Positions 39,601 to 53,800 of a stretch of 64,000 nt of DNA are shown piece after piece. Position 1 is the first letter of the stretch. Each line of letters starts with the position of its first letter. The stretch lies in contig SJOL01006427.1 in the NCBI GenBank assembly GCA_004794785.1, positions 422,668-486,667 on the forward strand, given 5' to 3'. Origin of the DNA: Opisthorchis felineus. Lineage: Eukaryota; Platyhelminthes; Trematoda; Opisthorchiida; Opisthorchiidae. Both the position numbers and the translations under genes were made by a program. A model generated the notes under the pieces. That model made no database searches, had not been told where the DNA came from, and was given only the letters and a program-made list of their open reading frames with translations.

Positions 39601-42600
39601 AGGCCTTTGATGGGGGTACGCCATGTGCAAGAGTCGCGTGATATCCGAGCAATTTCACAGGACCATATGTTAACCAGCAATCCTAAAAGGACATTAAAGT
39701 TGGAACGCTGTTTATCGAAGTGGGTGCCGATTTTGGCGGACGGTAAGGTTTGCCGCCATGTAATCATGCTTTCTGAATCAATTAAAATCCCGGGGTGTGT
39801 ACAATGAAATGAAGTGCTTAGGGCTATGTAAGTTTAATTATGTTGGTCTTCCCATTCACACTGTGCGGGCTGAAAATAGTGCGTAATTTATCATTGCTAT
39901 TATTATTATTATTATAGTAGTAGTAGTAAATTCTGTCCGCATACCATTCCATTGGCATCTTAACGCATACTGTACGAACCACACAATTTAGCGCGATGCT
40001 TCGGGGACCAATAATCATCCCGTCAGGCTAGTCGCAGAGGTGCACCTTATCACCCGCTTGTACGGTGGGAAAAAACCAAGCTTTGTTTAGCTCATCCTTT
40101 TCGATGCATAAGATTTGGCTTATCTGGACAAAGCAATGTTCCATACTGATTTGTGTCAACTCAGACTTGTACTGATAGAAAAAACACCGGAAAAAGCATT
40201 GTTATTTTGCTAGGATAATTCCAGTCAATCGCCTGGATAGATGGACGTAAAGCAGAGTGCAGAGTAGCCTTTGACCGTTGAGAGCCCGCAGACTTTGAAA
40301 TCATGAGCGCTGATACACGTCTATGAAGAAGCAGCTACATTGAAAAGCATACATATATAGTTCTTTGAAAACCAATAGAATCTGTCCACGGTTACGTATC
40401 TCTTACTGTCTCAGTCCTGCTAAATAATATCTAACAAAGTGTCAGTCCCCTTCAATTTCACACCCAAAATTCGAAGCATCCCGTGCTATGGTCAAAGATT
40501 CTTAGTACCACCTTGCTATTCTCATCTGTTCTGGCTGTCACATTACTGCTGGATTCTACAACTCAACTTTTAGGTGCCATTCAAGGCAAATCAGCCAAAA
40601 TCAGGCAAGGGCAAGCGGAAAACATTTCAGAGACCAGTCAAAAAGTGTAGTTTGACATTTCAGGTGTTATCTATCTGAAATCACCACCGAACCAGGTGTG
40701 TTGGTGGGAGGATGAAATCGTGTTTTGGCTGAACGAGCAGTCAAAACGACTTAGCAGGACCGAATTCTCGGACCAATGTGTTTCTACTTCCGTGAACGAA
40801 ACTCTTTCAACTATTAATAAGTCTAGAAAAGTTAGCCAAGAGCCTAATCCATTCTAAAGTGCGCACAATACCAAACCCCCAGGGCCATTGGGAGGAAACA
40901 ACACCACTGATTTACTGACGTGTTTTCGGACTTTGAACTGCAGGCCTAGGGTGTGGCATCCTTGAAAATATGTAAATCAGTGGCGGACATTACCACGCAG
41001 GTGTTTTTATCGTCGGCAAACTGGTGATAGGATGCAAAGGACTTATTTTTGCATTCTCCCGCTACGATCAGCCCGATTGAGAAATCTATTACTGGATCAA
41101 TGGATTATAGTCTATCATAAAACTCCACGAAACCACCAGCCTTCTTATAAGTTTCTTGACGGAAGTTACTCCATGAATAGCAGTTGCAAATCTCCAGAAC
41201 ATCCAACAACCGAGTGTCTACCTTCTCAGCGGTAGAATACAGGTTATCGATGACGACGCTGCCCCCTGATTCACTCAGTTAGAATGCTGGAAATAATACA
41301 GTTGTCCCATTTAGATATAGGTCAGGCCGAACACTCTGTCATTCCTTCGGTTGCTTAACCGGGCATTCCTCCTACCTTGCGAGAAAACAACTGCTGCCCA
41401 GAATGATCTCTCTCGGCAATGCTTTGAGAGAACCACACCTAGAACGCTACGGGAAGCATTGTTCGGTCTTTGAAGAGGATCCTTTACTGTGTAGCACAAA
41501 GTTTCAGAATGAAACTGGTTTAGGCTACTGATCCAGGTTAAAAACACATACATCCCAATCATACGGATTTCATATGATCTCACCAGACAAATACACAAAT
41601 AAAGCAAGCAACTAAGGGAAGGGCCAAATGTAATACATTTGGTTACTAAAGTCAGTCTACGGAATCGTTCTGCAAACAATAAAGCCAACTGGGCTTCAAT
41701 GTTAGACAAATTTTGAGCTGGGTAGTTAGCAGACCATGGCAGAGTCAACGCCCTTAGATGACACTTCTGGTGACAAGTGGTTGGTTGAACTGATCGATTT
41801 GGAAATGCTTTGGCTGTTTTGAGTGCATTTTGTCGCACAGACTTGAAATCTTTTGGTGGCATTCGATCTATCACAGTGTACGATTGGACCGGATCAGTTA
41901 GGTAGACAGCAAAAGCACTGTTTCCGTGGTTCGGTTTGTCGGGACGTTCGCATGATGATGCCTAGTCTTAGGTCATACATAGTTCGCAGCAAACTCGGAA
42001 ACAAAGGAAACGTGCGTTATATATTAGTCATATACGGGCAGTTTATCCTCTAATTTGACGTTGGGCATTCGGCGGTTGCTGAATCACATTCTTACTTGCG
42101 CGGCAAAAAATATGAGAGACCAGTGGTCAGCCAACGTGCGACCACTTCGCTTATATTGAGAAGTCGAATATATATATAAGCTTCTTTCTGCCAAGTCGGG
42201 CATGGTTTTACAACTTCATTTTACCGACTCATGTGTTGCAGAAAAACGCTTTTCAGGCAGCCATTCTTCATCAGGTTTTTAAATATGGCAGAGTTCTTCA
42301 TCTAGCTTATCTTTGGCGCAGATTCCTCAAAACTCACTCGTCAGACACTTGGTTAGGTTTCGTTTATATTTCATGTTGTCAAAACTGTAAAATTATTGTG
42401 TATTTGCCGGATGAAATAGCTTTCTAACATATCTCCGAAGCCCCACACCGATATGCATAAGCAAAACATCTGGAAAGTGCAAATTACCATCCCCTTCCTC
42501 TTCAGCAGCAAACCACAATGTCACATGTATTGAGCTAAAATTTCGAAGCTGCTAGTCGATTCAAGGGTATAACTAATATGTGGTAAAAGTATCATCCAAG

Positions 42601-44866
42601 TAGCGTTTATGAAACGGTAACCATAAAGACGCCGGTGACAGTTGACCCTCAGATTTATTCACAAATATGTTGGCTGAAATTGATCCAAACGAAGATCACA
42701 TCGCCCCTCGATGTGCTTACCTACAACTCTTCACACTGTACAGAAATGGAATGATGGACATACATCGTAGGAAGGGTTTCTTAAAGATGAATTGTTTGAC
42801 AAGTACTTTATCCAAAATCCGTTAAACTGAACGAGATACAACCATTTTGTGGCTTCAAAGGTCTCTTTGGTAACCAGATCGGCTTTCTTGAATTCGATCT
42901 TTGTTTAAGTTGCCGAGTCATACAGGGAGTAAATTTTCACTTCAAAAGAGCCAGAGGACATATGAACACGGTACATAATGCTCCTCAGGTTCGCAGTAGG
43001 CTTCTTCACTGTTTGTTACGAAACCCTAAACATTGCTCATACATTATGTCCACTGTGTACCAGAGTCCAGCTAGACAACAAAATCTACCCAAGCACTCGG
43101 AGCTGATAATGCTCAGTGGGACCGCTGTCCGAAACGCTCAGAAAAGGTCGTTGTCTTTAATAGCCACTTTTGGTTGGCTTTAGTGTCATTCACATATTGG
43201 CACAAATTATCTTATTAACGAATCCTAATCTCAATAACAAATTTGACGCAGTCAGTTTAATAGCTTTGCCTTATTTGCTTGCTTGATAAATATCATCTGA
43301 TCCTACATCAGCGTAAAACTGTTGCTCAGAAGATGATTCTTGTGATAAGAAGTGATCTCCTCACAACTGGTCCGACGGCTTTAGTTAAGCAACAATGGAT
43401 CATACCTAGCTGTGCCTTTAAACGAAAACCATGATGTATCAATTCACTTGCCCAACATCTGGCTTTTTCACTACCTTAAAAAACATGGTGACAAAACCTA
43501 TTTCATAACGAAGATAGTGGAAGGCGAGTAGGCACACGCAACTCCGCGGAACGTAGGATGATCCACCGTAGAATCATTGCTTGAAGGCCATCCAAAAATG
43601 ACCACGTGGACGTCAGCCAACTCAGATAACTTTCTTTGAATTTTCTGGTATTTTCGGCGCCGCAATTTTAGGCAAAATTTTTGGGCTTGCAACTAGAAGT
43701 ATTTTTCTGACGACAGCAGTAAAAAACATTGTTAAAAGGCATATCCAAATGACTGGTCATACTGTTGACCAAGCAATTAGTGCACATACACAAATGCACT
43801 GAGGAAATCGTGCAGAACAATACAAAGTGAAAACGTAGCTCATTCAGAAAGTGCACCCACATCTCACTCGACTGAACCGATTTCCTCTATCTGGAGAATT
43901 GTCCTCGTTATTCCACACCTCTAAGAGCAGCAGCATTGAAAAATTTTCCGTCTCACAAGAGCTCATCAGAAGAGCAAACTCTTGACCATGTGGCGATGAA
44001 CGTCAAATTTCGCCCCAGAAAGTGACGCAACACAGGAAGTTATTCAACTCAACAGCCGAAAAATTTAAATAATCATGGACGGGGGGCTGCTCGCATTTTG
44101 GACTAAATGTAAAGTGTATGCCCCTCAGCAAAATGACCGAAAACGGATGTGTTCACTCGCAGAATACTGAGCTAAACCAAGTGAGATTACCTACATTATT
44201 AAACACTTTGCCATTGCTTTACTTCGGCGATCGGCTGATGACGAGTTTAATGGCATGAACTTGGATCATGCAAGGCTGTCAGTCGACTCCCGTTGAGAAA
44301 GCCTGATGAAATGCACATCATAATACTTATCTAGGACCAAAAACAACAGTTTTGCCATCACCAGGTCCAGTGACGTCCTTTATATACCTCGGTTTACTAT
44401 CGCTCAGATGAAACAAGAACTTTCTTCCTATGTGACTAGGACCGACAAACGTCTGCACGGTCTGCTGAATACTTTACCAAGTTTACCATTGAAATATTAG
44501 GTACCACATCCCAGAAAACTCCTTAAAACCAGAATGGCTGCCAGATATAATTGCAATCCTATTTGATTTGATAAAATCACGCGTTTATCTTACAACTTCC
44601 ACACAATGTACATCACGACAACTGAGTGGAGCTACATCTTTCTGGTGATGGTGATTTTCGGCTTTAAGGGACACATTTAGGACTTTCTGTTCGTATGCAC
44701 AACGACTAGCAACATCAAAATCTGATCCAGTCAGTGCTTGATCCGTCACTCACGCTTGCCATTCGCTCTCAGTCAATAACATATAAATCAGTTTGAATGA
44801 ACTTAGTTTGACAAGTGACACCAGTGAATACCCGTCTTGTAGTCACATTAGTTACCGCGGTGGAAT
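36626..44866. other. Spacer between transporter copies, no gene seen
   Basis: About 8 kb. It contains a short trinucleotide run (TAT/TAG, 39899-39929) and many anonymous open frames. The longest is 187 codons (41311-41874, - strand), with no recognised domain and of a length chance could give in this much sequence. No sequence resembling the region upstream of copy 1 was noticed except in the last 25 bp before the exon. Confidence 0.45.
39899..39929. repeat. Trinucleotide microsatellite
   Basis: A short run of TAT/ATT repeats followed by TAG repeats. Confidence 0.85.
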
Positions 44867-47800
44867 ATGGTAAGATTAAATATTCGGCCTCACAGTGATG
44901 AATATTTCAGAGTCCGGAAAAGAAATTCCTGTGCAAGGGCATTATGACCGTGATTGGTGGAATGTTGATCCATTTCACATTCGGCTACTTTTATACGGTT
45001 GGTGGGTTCAATGATGTTGGTCGACTTATGTCTAGCTAATATGACTCCATACATATACAGTTACGCGAAAGTTCGGGTTGACTCAAATGCAGACAAAAGG
45101 CTTACAATCTGGTTATCCGCGATTGCGCTGGTTATGCAGGGCGTTATGATGCCCATTGGTGGCCTTGTCTCTCAGAAAATTGGTTTCCGCCCGGTCGTTG
45201 GAATCGCGTGCCTACTTCATAGGTGAGTTATCCTGAGTAAATTTACATATATGCCCACAAGTGAGTCGTCTTGTCCTGGTCAACCTAAGTGGAAGTGTGA
45301 CTGTGGTCCCAAAAGCTTAAATAAACGTTAGCTATCCAGATCCACCGCTGGGCTACACAGAGGGAAATTCGTTGCTGTTATCAATTATACACAATATCTC
45401 GCTCACATTATGCATACTGACCACAAGGCCTGACTCAATAATTGAACGCAAAAAATGAAGGAACCCTGAGAAGTTATCCGAGAAACCTTAAAACACGGGT
45501 CTCCGTTCATGTTAAAGAGGCCTATAAAGCAATAGAAATATGCTGGTACTCAAGCATACTCCAAAATACAATTCCTTATATTAGGTCAGTCTTATTTTTT
45601 CCTGTTAAAGCAACACAGTTATATTTTTTAGCTCGGAATTAGTCCATAAATTCCTCACCTGGAAACTGAAATAAGCCTTTGCCACTATTCAATTGGCTTG
45701 TACACTCTGAGTTCACTAGGGTTGATCGTGGTCCTTGGTTTATACATGCTACTCACTAATATTGCTATCAACCAATATCAAGTCAGGCGGAGAGATAAAT
45801 TTTTAGAAATGGAATTCTTTTGTAGTAAACTGTGTCAGTGTCGCATAAACTGTGTGCATAACACATACCAAAATTGAGTCCTATAGCTCTCTTTAGTCCC
45901 AAAATGACGTTCATTTATAGCTCAACAATGTGCACAAGAATGACATATTTCCCACATAAACTTCGGACGAAAACTGATGAGTGAACACTGGGCCTAAGGT
46001 TTTTAACCAGGCTGAGGCAAACGAACAGCCTGCTTAGTTTCAGATTGATTACATTCTTATGCACTTTATTCAGAGTGGAGCTGAAATATTGATTTGTCAA
46101 ACCCATCCGCGTTACACTGAGATCTATCCCATCCGTCAGCCTATTAGGCTACTTCCCACAGTGGCTCGGGAGTAGTGTTAGATATTTGAATTTGTGGTTG
46201 TTGCCTCTCAAGGACCAAACATCAGGGTTATCGAGTTTCACGACTTTTATTTGGTGTGCAGCATCCCGAGAACCTATTCTGATTGATCTGCTCATCTATG
46301 TATATCCAGAGTTAGATTTTAAATCACAATAAGCAGGTTCCACAAGCAGATGCTGGGTGTGATGAAATGGAAAAATCCCGAGTTTCTTCTCTTCGACGTT
46401 ATTCATAGCATCAAAATAATGGTTTGAAGTGCTTGACGCTATCGAGTTTTCATGGGCTATTGGTGAGTGGTAAGATAGACGATGCTACACAGCTCACAGT
46501 TCGCGTAAATATTTGTGTCAAAAATTCAATAGGACTCATCTTTTTGGTGCAGGTAATAGCTCTATCTTAAAAACACGAAACCCAAAAACTATTTACCAAG
46601 GCGCAGTGGCTTATTACAAGAAAGACAGTGTTCCACTGTAACGATTGTCTTCATGAGTGAGCACATAATAAAAAAAATGATGCATTAGAGTCTCTTTAAT
46701 CAGATTACACAACGTTTATGATCGGATTTGATTTATACCACTAGAGAGTGTGAGTTCCGTTGTTCGCGTCTTTTACCGTAAAATTACGGCTACATTTCTG
46801 TCGAGTTATACAGTCAATGAATTGTATTTGTTTCCAGAACGGGCACTTTCACTTGGACGGTTTTGATTTTAGGGTTTACAGTATCCGTGTTAGTGCATGT
46901 AGCCAAGATATGACCTGACCCAGGACAAGGGTATAGTCCTTATCAAACCGAACATGCCCAGGTTTTGCCAAGGGATTAGGTTCATTCTGTTTAGCTCCAA
47001 CAACTGTAGCCAAAGTTCCATATTTAGGTGGCAGTGTGACCACGCCAAGCCGTGGTCGGGAAATAACCTACTGGCCCTAACAACCAGTTATTATTGGATC
47101 ATTTACAGAGATACCGTAGTAATTAGAACAATTATTGTTCAAGAAAACAAAGAGTAAAATAGGATTATTCTACCGGGTGTGGCTTACACCCCTTGTGATG
47201 AATATAAGATTCAGAAGGGACCACTGAAAACTACATTTGGTCTTCATTACGCGAGATTCACACTATTGTTCTCTATCCATGATATGGTCATTTCTACTTG
47301 TCTGAACTTTGTGTAGTGAAATCATGCTCTTAATTTGTTTACGTCAACGGTTCAGAATTCTTAACTCAAAATTCAAGCCACCAGGAGAGCGTGATTTCCA
47401 ATCGGGATCATGACTGATGGATAAACGTAGGTACGTATCTGCGGGATAATAAATACTTTAACTAACTTTCATCGATTAACATTGAAAATAATCTTGGTGC
47501 TTGATAATCATAACAGATTATAGTCGGGAACTTATAGTATTTTCCGCGCATCGTGCATGACGAATTAGACACAACTTGAATCAGAGGCTGCAATTCTGCC
47601 CCTCGGTTAGCAATTTGAACTGAACTACCGATCACCTATTTAATTCTCTAGTGCACGTGACACTCGTGTTATTTGATTTTTGTTTCAGTGGAAGCGTACT
47701 GCTGACATACTTCACCGTTATAAATTCCTACCCAGGAGTCATTATCACATATGCGCTGCTTCAGGGTACAGGATTTGGATTCGGATATTCTGTCGTTATG

Positions 47801-50800
47801 GGTGTGGCAACCGCAGTGAGCTTCCCCTTTGTTTTACTCTATTGTTATGCCATTCTTTAGCTGCCGTTAGACAGTAGATGTAAATTCTAGAGGATACCCG
47901 TTTTAGAAGGTTGCACAACTATACTTCCCAAGATCCGATTATTTCTGTTCTAACTGTAGTGGTTCCCAACCCGACGCGCACTAATATTTGGACTGGTTGT
48001 TGGTGGTTTCGGTTTGGGTGCTCTGGTTTTCACTCCGGTGCAAACGTCTTTCATCAATCCGGACAATGTCTCTGCGGTTAACGGGTGAGTGATATTTTGT
48101 AAGCAATCTTTCAGGCAAGAAAGAAGTGAATGCTTTTCCAGTCGCACTTCCAAGCTTGCTAATTTTGCACGAATTACTCAACATTTTCGGACTCATCGGG
48201 TGTGGTAATCGATCACCCGCTCTGCTCACCTAGGGACTACGCTAGTGTCTGCCATCTCACTGCCGGTAACGCACGTTACTCCGAACGTCCACGAAAATTC
48301 CGGGATATACACATTTATTTTTCCTGAAAAATGCCATGTACCATTCCGTATTAAAAAGACCGATTGTTCATTTAAGCAATCTGATTGTTCACAAAATGCC
48401 AGAGGGGATTGAGTCACTATGGAAAACACTGTTATTCAGCGATAAAGCGCCTTGGTATTAGATACACCAATCTAACACCATTTATTGTAACTCTGTCGTA
48501 ACCGCGGTTTTTCCCCGCAAGGTTAAGAAAGTAAGCCCCAAGGGCTTCACAATTTTAACTTAATGACTGGTGGTCGTTGTGGTGCTCTCTATAAAAAACA
48601 GGCACTTAACAAACGGTCATTCCATTCAAAATATATGTAGTAATGCCAAGCATCTTCCAGATCTGTATTTTTCAAGGATAAGTGCACCGTTACAGGCTTC
48701 CTTTGTCCCCGGATTTTTACCGCTATAAAGCCTGTGTCACTTGGCGTTTAGTTCAGTTATATTCAAGGCAAGAACAGTTTATTTCCTACATTTGCTTCAT
48801 ATTATTGAGTGCGGTGATCCCCGGGGGGGGGGAGGGCGACAATCGACATTTGAGGCTTACCAGTATTTTTCAAGCTTTTCATAGAGTTTATGTCTTCATT
48901 CAACAGTCTTGGATGTACCGATCATCATATAATCCTCAAAATAAAGAATATAATATTCATATGCGTTCATTGCTTAGAAATGTAGGATATTTAGGTACAA
49001 AGCTGCAATCCAGGCTTTGCAAAACAAATGCCGTGGGGTAAAACTCGGCCGCAGCACAGACGTATCAGCTGGATAATTTTGGTAACTTACTGGTGGAAAA
49101 GGTTCGTTGACGCTGGCAATAATAGTTTACACCGAATGATGACGGAAGTAGCAGTCGTCGTTACTTTTAGTCTCAGTGTGCAGAAGTACTGTTTAAGGAC
49201 GTGGATGAATCTTCTTGACTGGTCATTACTATGTAGTGGGCTCTTACTTGCGTACTTGGATCCACTCGGTCGTCGCATCTGTGTTCGAAAGGGTGCCCAG
49301 GCTACATTTTGAAACACGGCTATTGGCTGTCCCTATAATGCAATCCCTAAAGCAGGCACCTACGACAGAAACACGATAGAATGAAGCAAGAATCCGATTC
49401 GGCAGGGGTGTGTTTATTACACTACAGAAGTATCTGAGCAATTCAACGCGTACCGACGACAAAAACGGAGGTTTCCAGATCTTGAGCTGAAGATGAAACC
49501 AGCCGCCTTATATAAGGCCGCGGTAAGAGTAAACTTAATTTATGGTTGCGAAACAGGTTCAAGCTTTTGGTAACCGGTTTCTCCGTAGCACATTAACATG
49601 TAGCTAGCTGACTTTTGTAAGCACTTGAATCGTTAGGAAGTGAGTATTGTTACAGCCACGAATAAATCTTATTAGTTTAAGGCTACTGAGGAATCTGTTT
49701 CGCATGACCAACCAAAAAAGTGTCGTTTTCCACCCCAACCGATTGTTAGCCGGAAGTTGTCGCAGGGAGGGTTATGGCTTGAAAACGTAAAATCAAGGCA
49801 ATTACAGTCAAATTGAGAGCTGTGAGAAATTTCCGCCTTCCTGATTGTGGTCCATGTGACCCTTTTTTCACATAGCTGGACTCCGAATGCGCGGAACGTA
49901 ACTAATTACGGTGAGGGTTGTACCGACATTTCCTAGATATACTGTTCACCTGAAGTGCTTATAGCCTTTTGCGCCTGGCCAGTAGTCTATGACGTCATGA
50001 CGATTCTAATGGAAATGTTGTGCAATTGAACTGTGTACACGATAACGCTCCAAAAGAGCTAATTATAATGGTGCGATCCAACTTAAAGGGGCATATACGT
50101 TACATTCAAATGGTCAAATTATCTTCCTGTAAAGTAATCGTCTCGGTCGGATTTTCCGGCTGAAATGCGCAAAGAACATTCAACTGTAAACAAGCGAAAC
50201 AATCCTACGAAAGCATGTTGGAATAGCTCACCTTCAGAGTTTTAGAAGCAAAATGAATTAATGCTGGAAGTGGCTTGCGTCCAGTAGTGTTGGTCTGTTG
50301 CCCATTACCAGAAGGCGATGACTGACTTTGGGGGCTCTCCAGTATACCTCGCTAAACATCACATTACACATTGCCGCTATTTAAACAGGCGGCATACGGG
50401 AGAGAAACCCTTGCAGGTAAAACGGAACCGGGGGGACAGTTAAAAATTTATCATTACTCGGAAACCAGACATGCCATCAAACAAATTACTGGAGTGCTCA
50501 AACCAGTCAATACCCCGTGGGTTAACTATTTTACACAACAAAGTTTCCCCCACAAACAGGATCCCTATTTGTTCAGGAATGAATCTTAGTGATAAAAAGA
50601 TGACCCATATTCTACACATTTTCCATTTAATAATAGGGCGAAGACAAATGACCAACACTCAAAACATTGCGTATTTCAAATCATAGTTGACTAAATTTCC
50701 GAAACATTTGAAAAAATACCGGACCGTTTCTGTTAATTTTCGCAGGAACTTTGTTGACAACAGTCTCCTGGACCGTGTGCCAAAGTGCTTTCTACTTTGT

Positions 50801-53800
50801 GGAGGAATTCTACTGGGGATACAAATAATCGGATTTTGTTTGATGCAACAAAGGCCATCAGTGGTAAGCTGAATACTTGCACTCGATTAAATGAAGACCT
50901 GTTAGAATGCAGCAGATTGCTGTAACCATGTTTATCATAAAACGTAATTAATCTCGCATAATCCATTGGTAAATTAGATGCATTGACGGACTACCCGTTA
51001 TTTTTTGAAAAACCCCATCACCGAGTTTTGAAGACGCCAACCTCCTTCAATCATCTACTAATGACGTTGAGGCACATTGTAACTGTAAGATGTTTAGATG
51101 GACCATGCATTTAGCCAAAGATGGCAGAAATGCATACGGACTAACAGACCCACAGAGTAAACTCATTATTTTGCGCTTAGTATCTCACCAATATTTAATG
51201 ACATTATATTAGGCTGCACGCCAAAATATTTCGCGGTGTGGTTATTTTTACCAGAAACCTGAAGAATACGACCTGAAGCTTGATGGCGAAGCGAGTGAAA
51301 AGGTGAGTTGATGCATTTTCCATAGCACTCAAACACTAAGAAATTCTGTTGAGTGCAACTGAGTCAGAATACCTGCGAAACGTTTTCCACTAACTTCCAT
51401 TTAACTATACTTTTAGGGAAAACCAGCTGAAAAGTGAGTGCATCATCTTGCATTTTGTTCAAGCACCTTAAGCTAGTCCAGTGATGAAAGGCGCGATCTC
51501 TTGATCTTACTGGCTTGCATTCTGAAACTTCAAATACTCAAAGATAACTTAGCAGTATTTCGGCGCTTGGTGCTTGGAAGCAGTTGATGCAGTTTTTGAA
51601 TGTTTCAACGGACCGCTTTACTTGTCCGCTGTACTGGGAGATAGAAGCGTCAGCAAAATCAGCTCCACCAAGTGTTAGATAGACAAGTTCTTTAGTAGAG
51701 AAAAACGCTGCTAAACCTCGTGGTACATCAATACGAGGTAGATTGGAGTGGTCGTCTGCACCGGCATGACTAATAGCCTCTGCTAGCTCCCTGGTGTATT
51801 CCTTTCGGTTTTATTTAGCTCTTGTTTAGCATGGTGCAGAAACTTTGAGACAAGCGGTCGGTATACATCCTCGGACGAAAGCTTGAGATTTGACTTTCGT
51901 GTTTGACGTAGTTTAAGCTTACAAATGTCACAAAATTTGCTATACCTACTACGTAAAACTGCCACGTCACAAAACGTGCATAAATGGGTAGAACCGATTG
52001 GGCCTCCAACAATTTAATAATACTTTCAAAAGATTTGTTCTTTATCATACCGTCTATACCCAACACACTAAGGTGCGTTTGGTGATACGGAAGGCAAGCA
52101 CAAGGTTCACTTTCCACGGAAACAGAGAGTTCACGTTAACGCTTGTCTAGAAGCTACAAAATTAAAAAAATTCCAGTGAGGCCTGCGGACCTCCGCCACG
52201 ATTTTGGATAGCATGTTATTCAAAGCAACCTAGCTCGTTGACAAGAGCTGTCAGCTTCCTCGTCCAGGTCACTCTTGTCTATCATAATTCTTGGCTTTAT
52301 CATCTCGGGTGAGAAGCATCAAGAGAACTTCTGCAATTCACCAACAAGATTCGCGTTGTCATGGTTCATTATTACACTTATCAAGCAGGCTGTCATAGAG
52401 GACAGCAAGCTGGAAGCATGGCAGTTGTGACAATAGTGTGAAGCTGTCAGAGGAGCACAGCCCATTCGGCAGTATATTAACAAAATCTAGTTAAGAAATT
52501 CGCACTGGTTGTCACCTTTCACTAAAGTTCACCAACTGGTGAAGCTGACGTTATTACTGGCATTACTTATAAGAGATAACACTGGAATACTTTGAGCCGC
52601 AAATATACGTCTGGTTCAGCCATATGGTGCTTTTAGGTTTTTTAGCATAGGTAACACACAGGATGATGATAATTGAAATTGATAAGCATTTCTGAATGGA
52701 CTGCCTATATCCATGCACCACAAACTGGGCGACCGTGATTAGAATGTGCACTTGTTTTGTGATATAAAAATTTGAGAAAAATGGTTTGTTTAACTCGCAG
52801 TTTCTAACCTATTTCTGTTCCAGAGAAATCAACTTGAAGCCAAAGGATCTGATTCGTCGCCTCGATTTCTACCTCCTCTGGTTTATTCTGTTATTTGCGG
52901 CCATTCCAATCACCATTATCGCATCTGCATATAAGGCAAGTGGCTAGCCGTGCCCCCCCCCCACTCGATCTTATCACCCTAACCGCCAAACGCACGTTCA
53001 CTAGCCGTCAGACTTTTTCTCTTTCTCGACTACAGCTATTCGGACAAGCTTATATCACCGATGATCGTTTCCTATCCGCTGTCGCAACCGTTTCGTCTGT
53101 TTTCAACTGTGGTGGTCGAATTGTTTGGGGTTTGATCGTCGATAAGGTATCGTTTAAGGTGAGTCGTCTGGCACAAAAACTATCAGGTGAAGATGGAAGC
53201 AGCTGGAATTTAGACGATCCAGGCGAGTGAGTTAGCAACCAAGGGCTGTTGAAAGAATTCCATGGCGCGAAGTACCATAATTTTCGTTAGTTCGCAACAC
53301 CGTAAGAAGCACAAAAATTTGGTATGAAGAAGAGTCTCGGCAGCAACAAGACAAACTGTTTCATCTTACCTTTACTATTTCCAATACGGGTTCGTTTGAT
53401 GCGCATCGACCTAGTCAGCCAAATGTGATGGCTCCGGACTACACAGATATATATCTTAGACTAAATTTGGGACTGATTCGTGCAAATATCTCGGTTTAAT
53501 GACTATAGTCGATTTGTCCCAAAACATGGCTTCGTTAAATGGTATTGTATACCGTACACTGGCACACGGAGAATTAAAATCTCAATTGTCGAGCGGAGCG
53601 GAGCGGAGTAACTAACTGTTTCACCCAAAGAAGCGACTTCACACTACAGCAAGTTAGAAAATTGGTGCGAAACACTTCCAGCTACCGTCATACTTGGTAC
53701 TAGTTACTGGATTAAATTTGATGGTGGTTCCATTTTTTGTGAAGATGATAAATGGCGGTTCGGTGGTTTGCGTTAACAATCATTGTTGTCTGTCTCGCAT

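Noticed and set aside
41311..41874. 187-codon open frame on the - strand
   Set aside because: No recognisable motif, no splice context, and a length that chance can produce in 64 kb of this composition.
49028..49312. 94-codon open frame on the + strand
   Set aside because: Overlaps the LINE relic in another frame and has no motif of its own.
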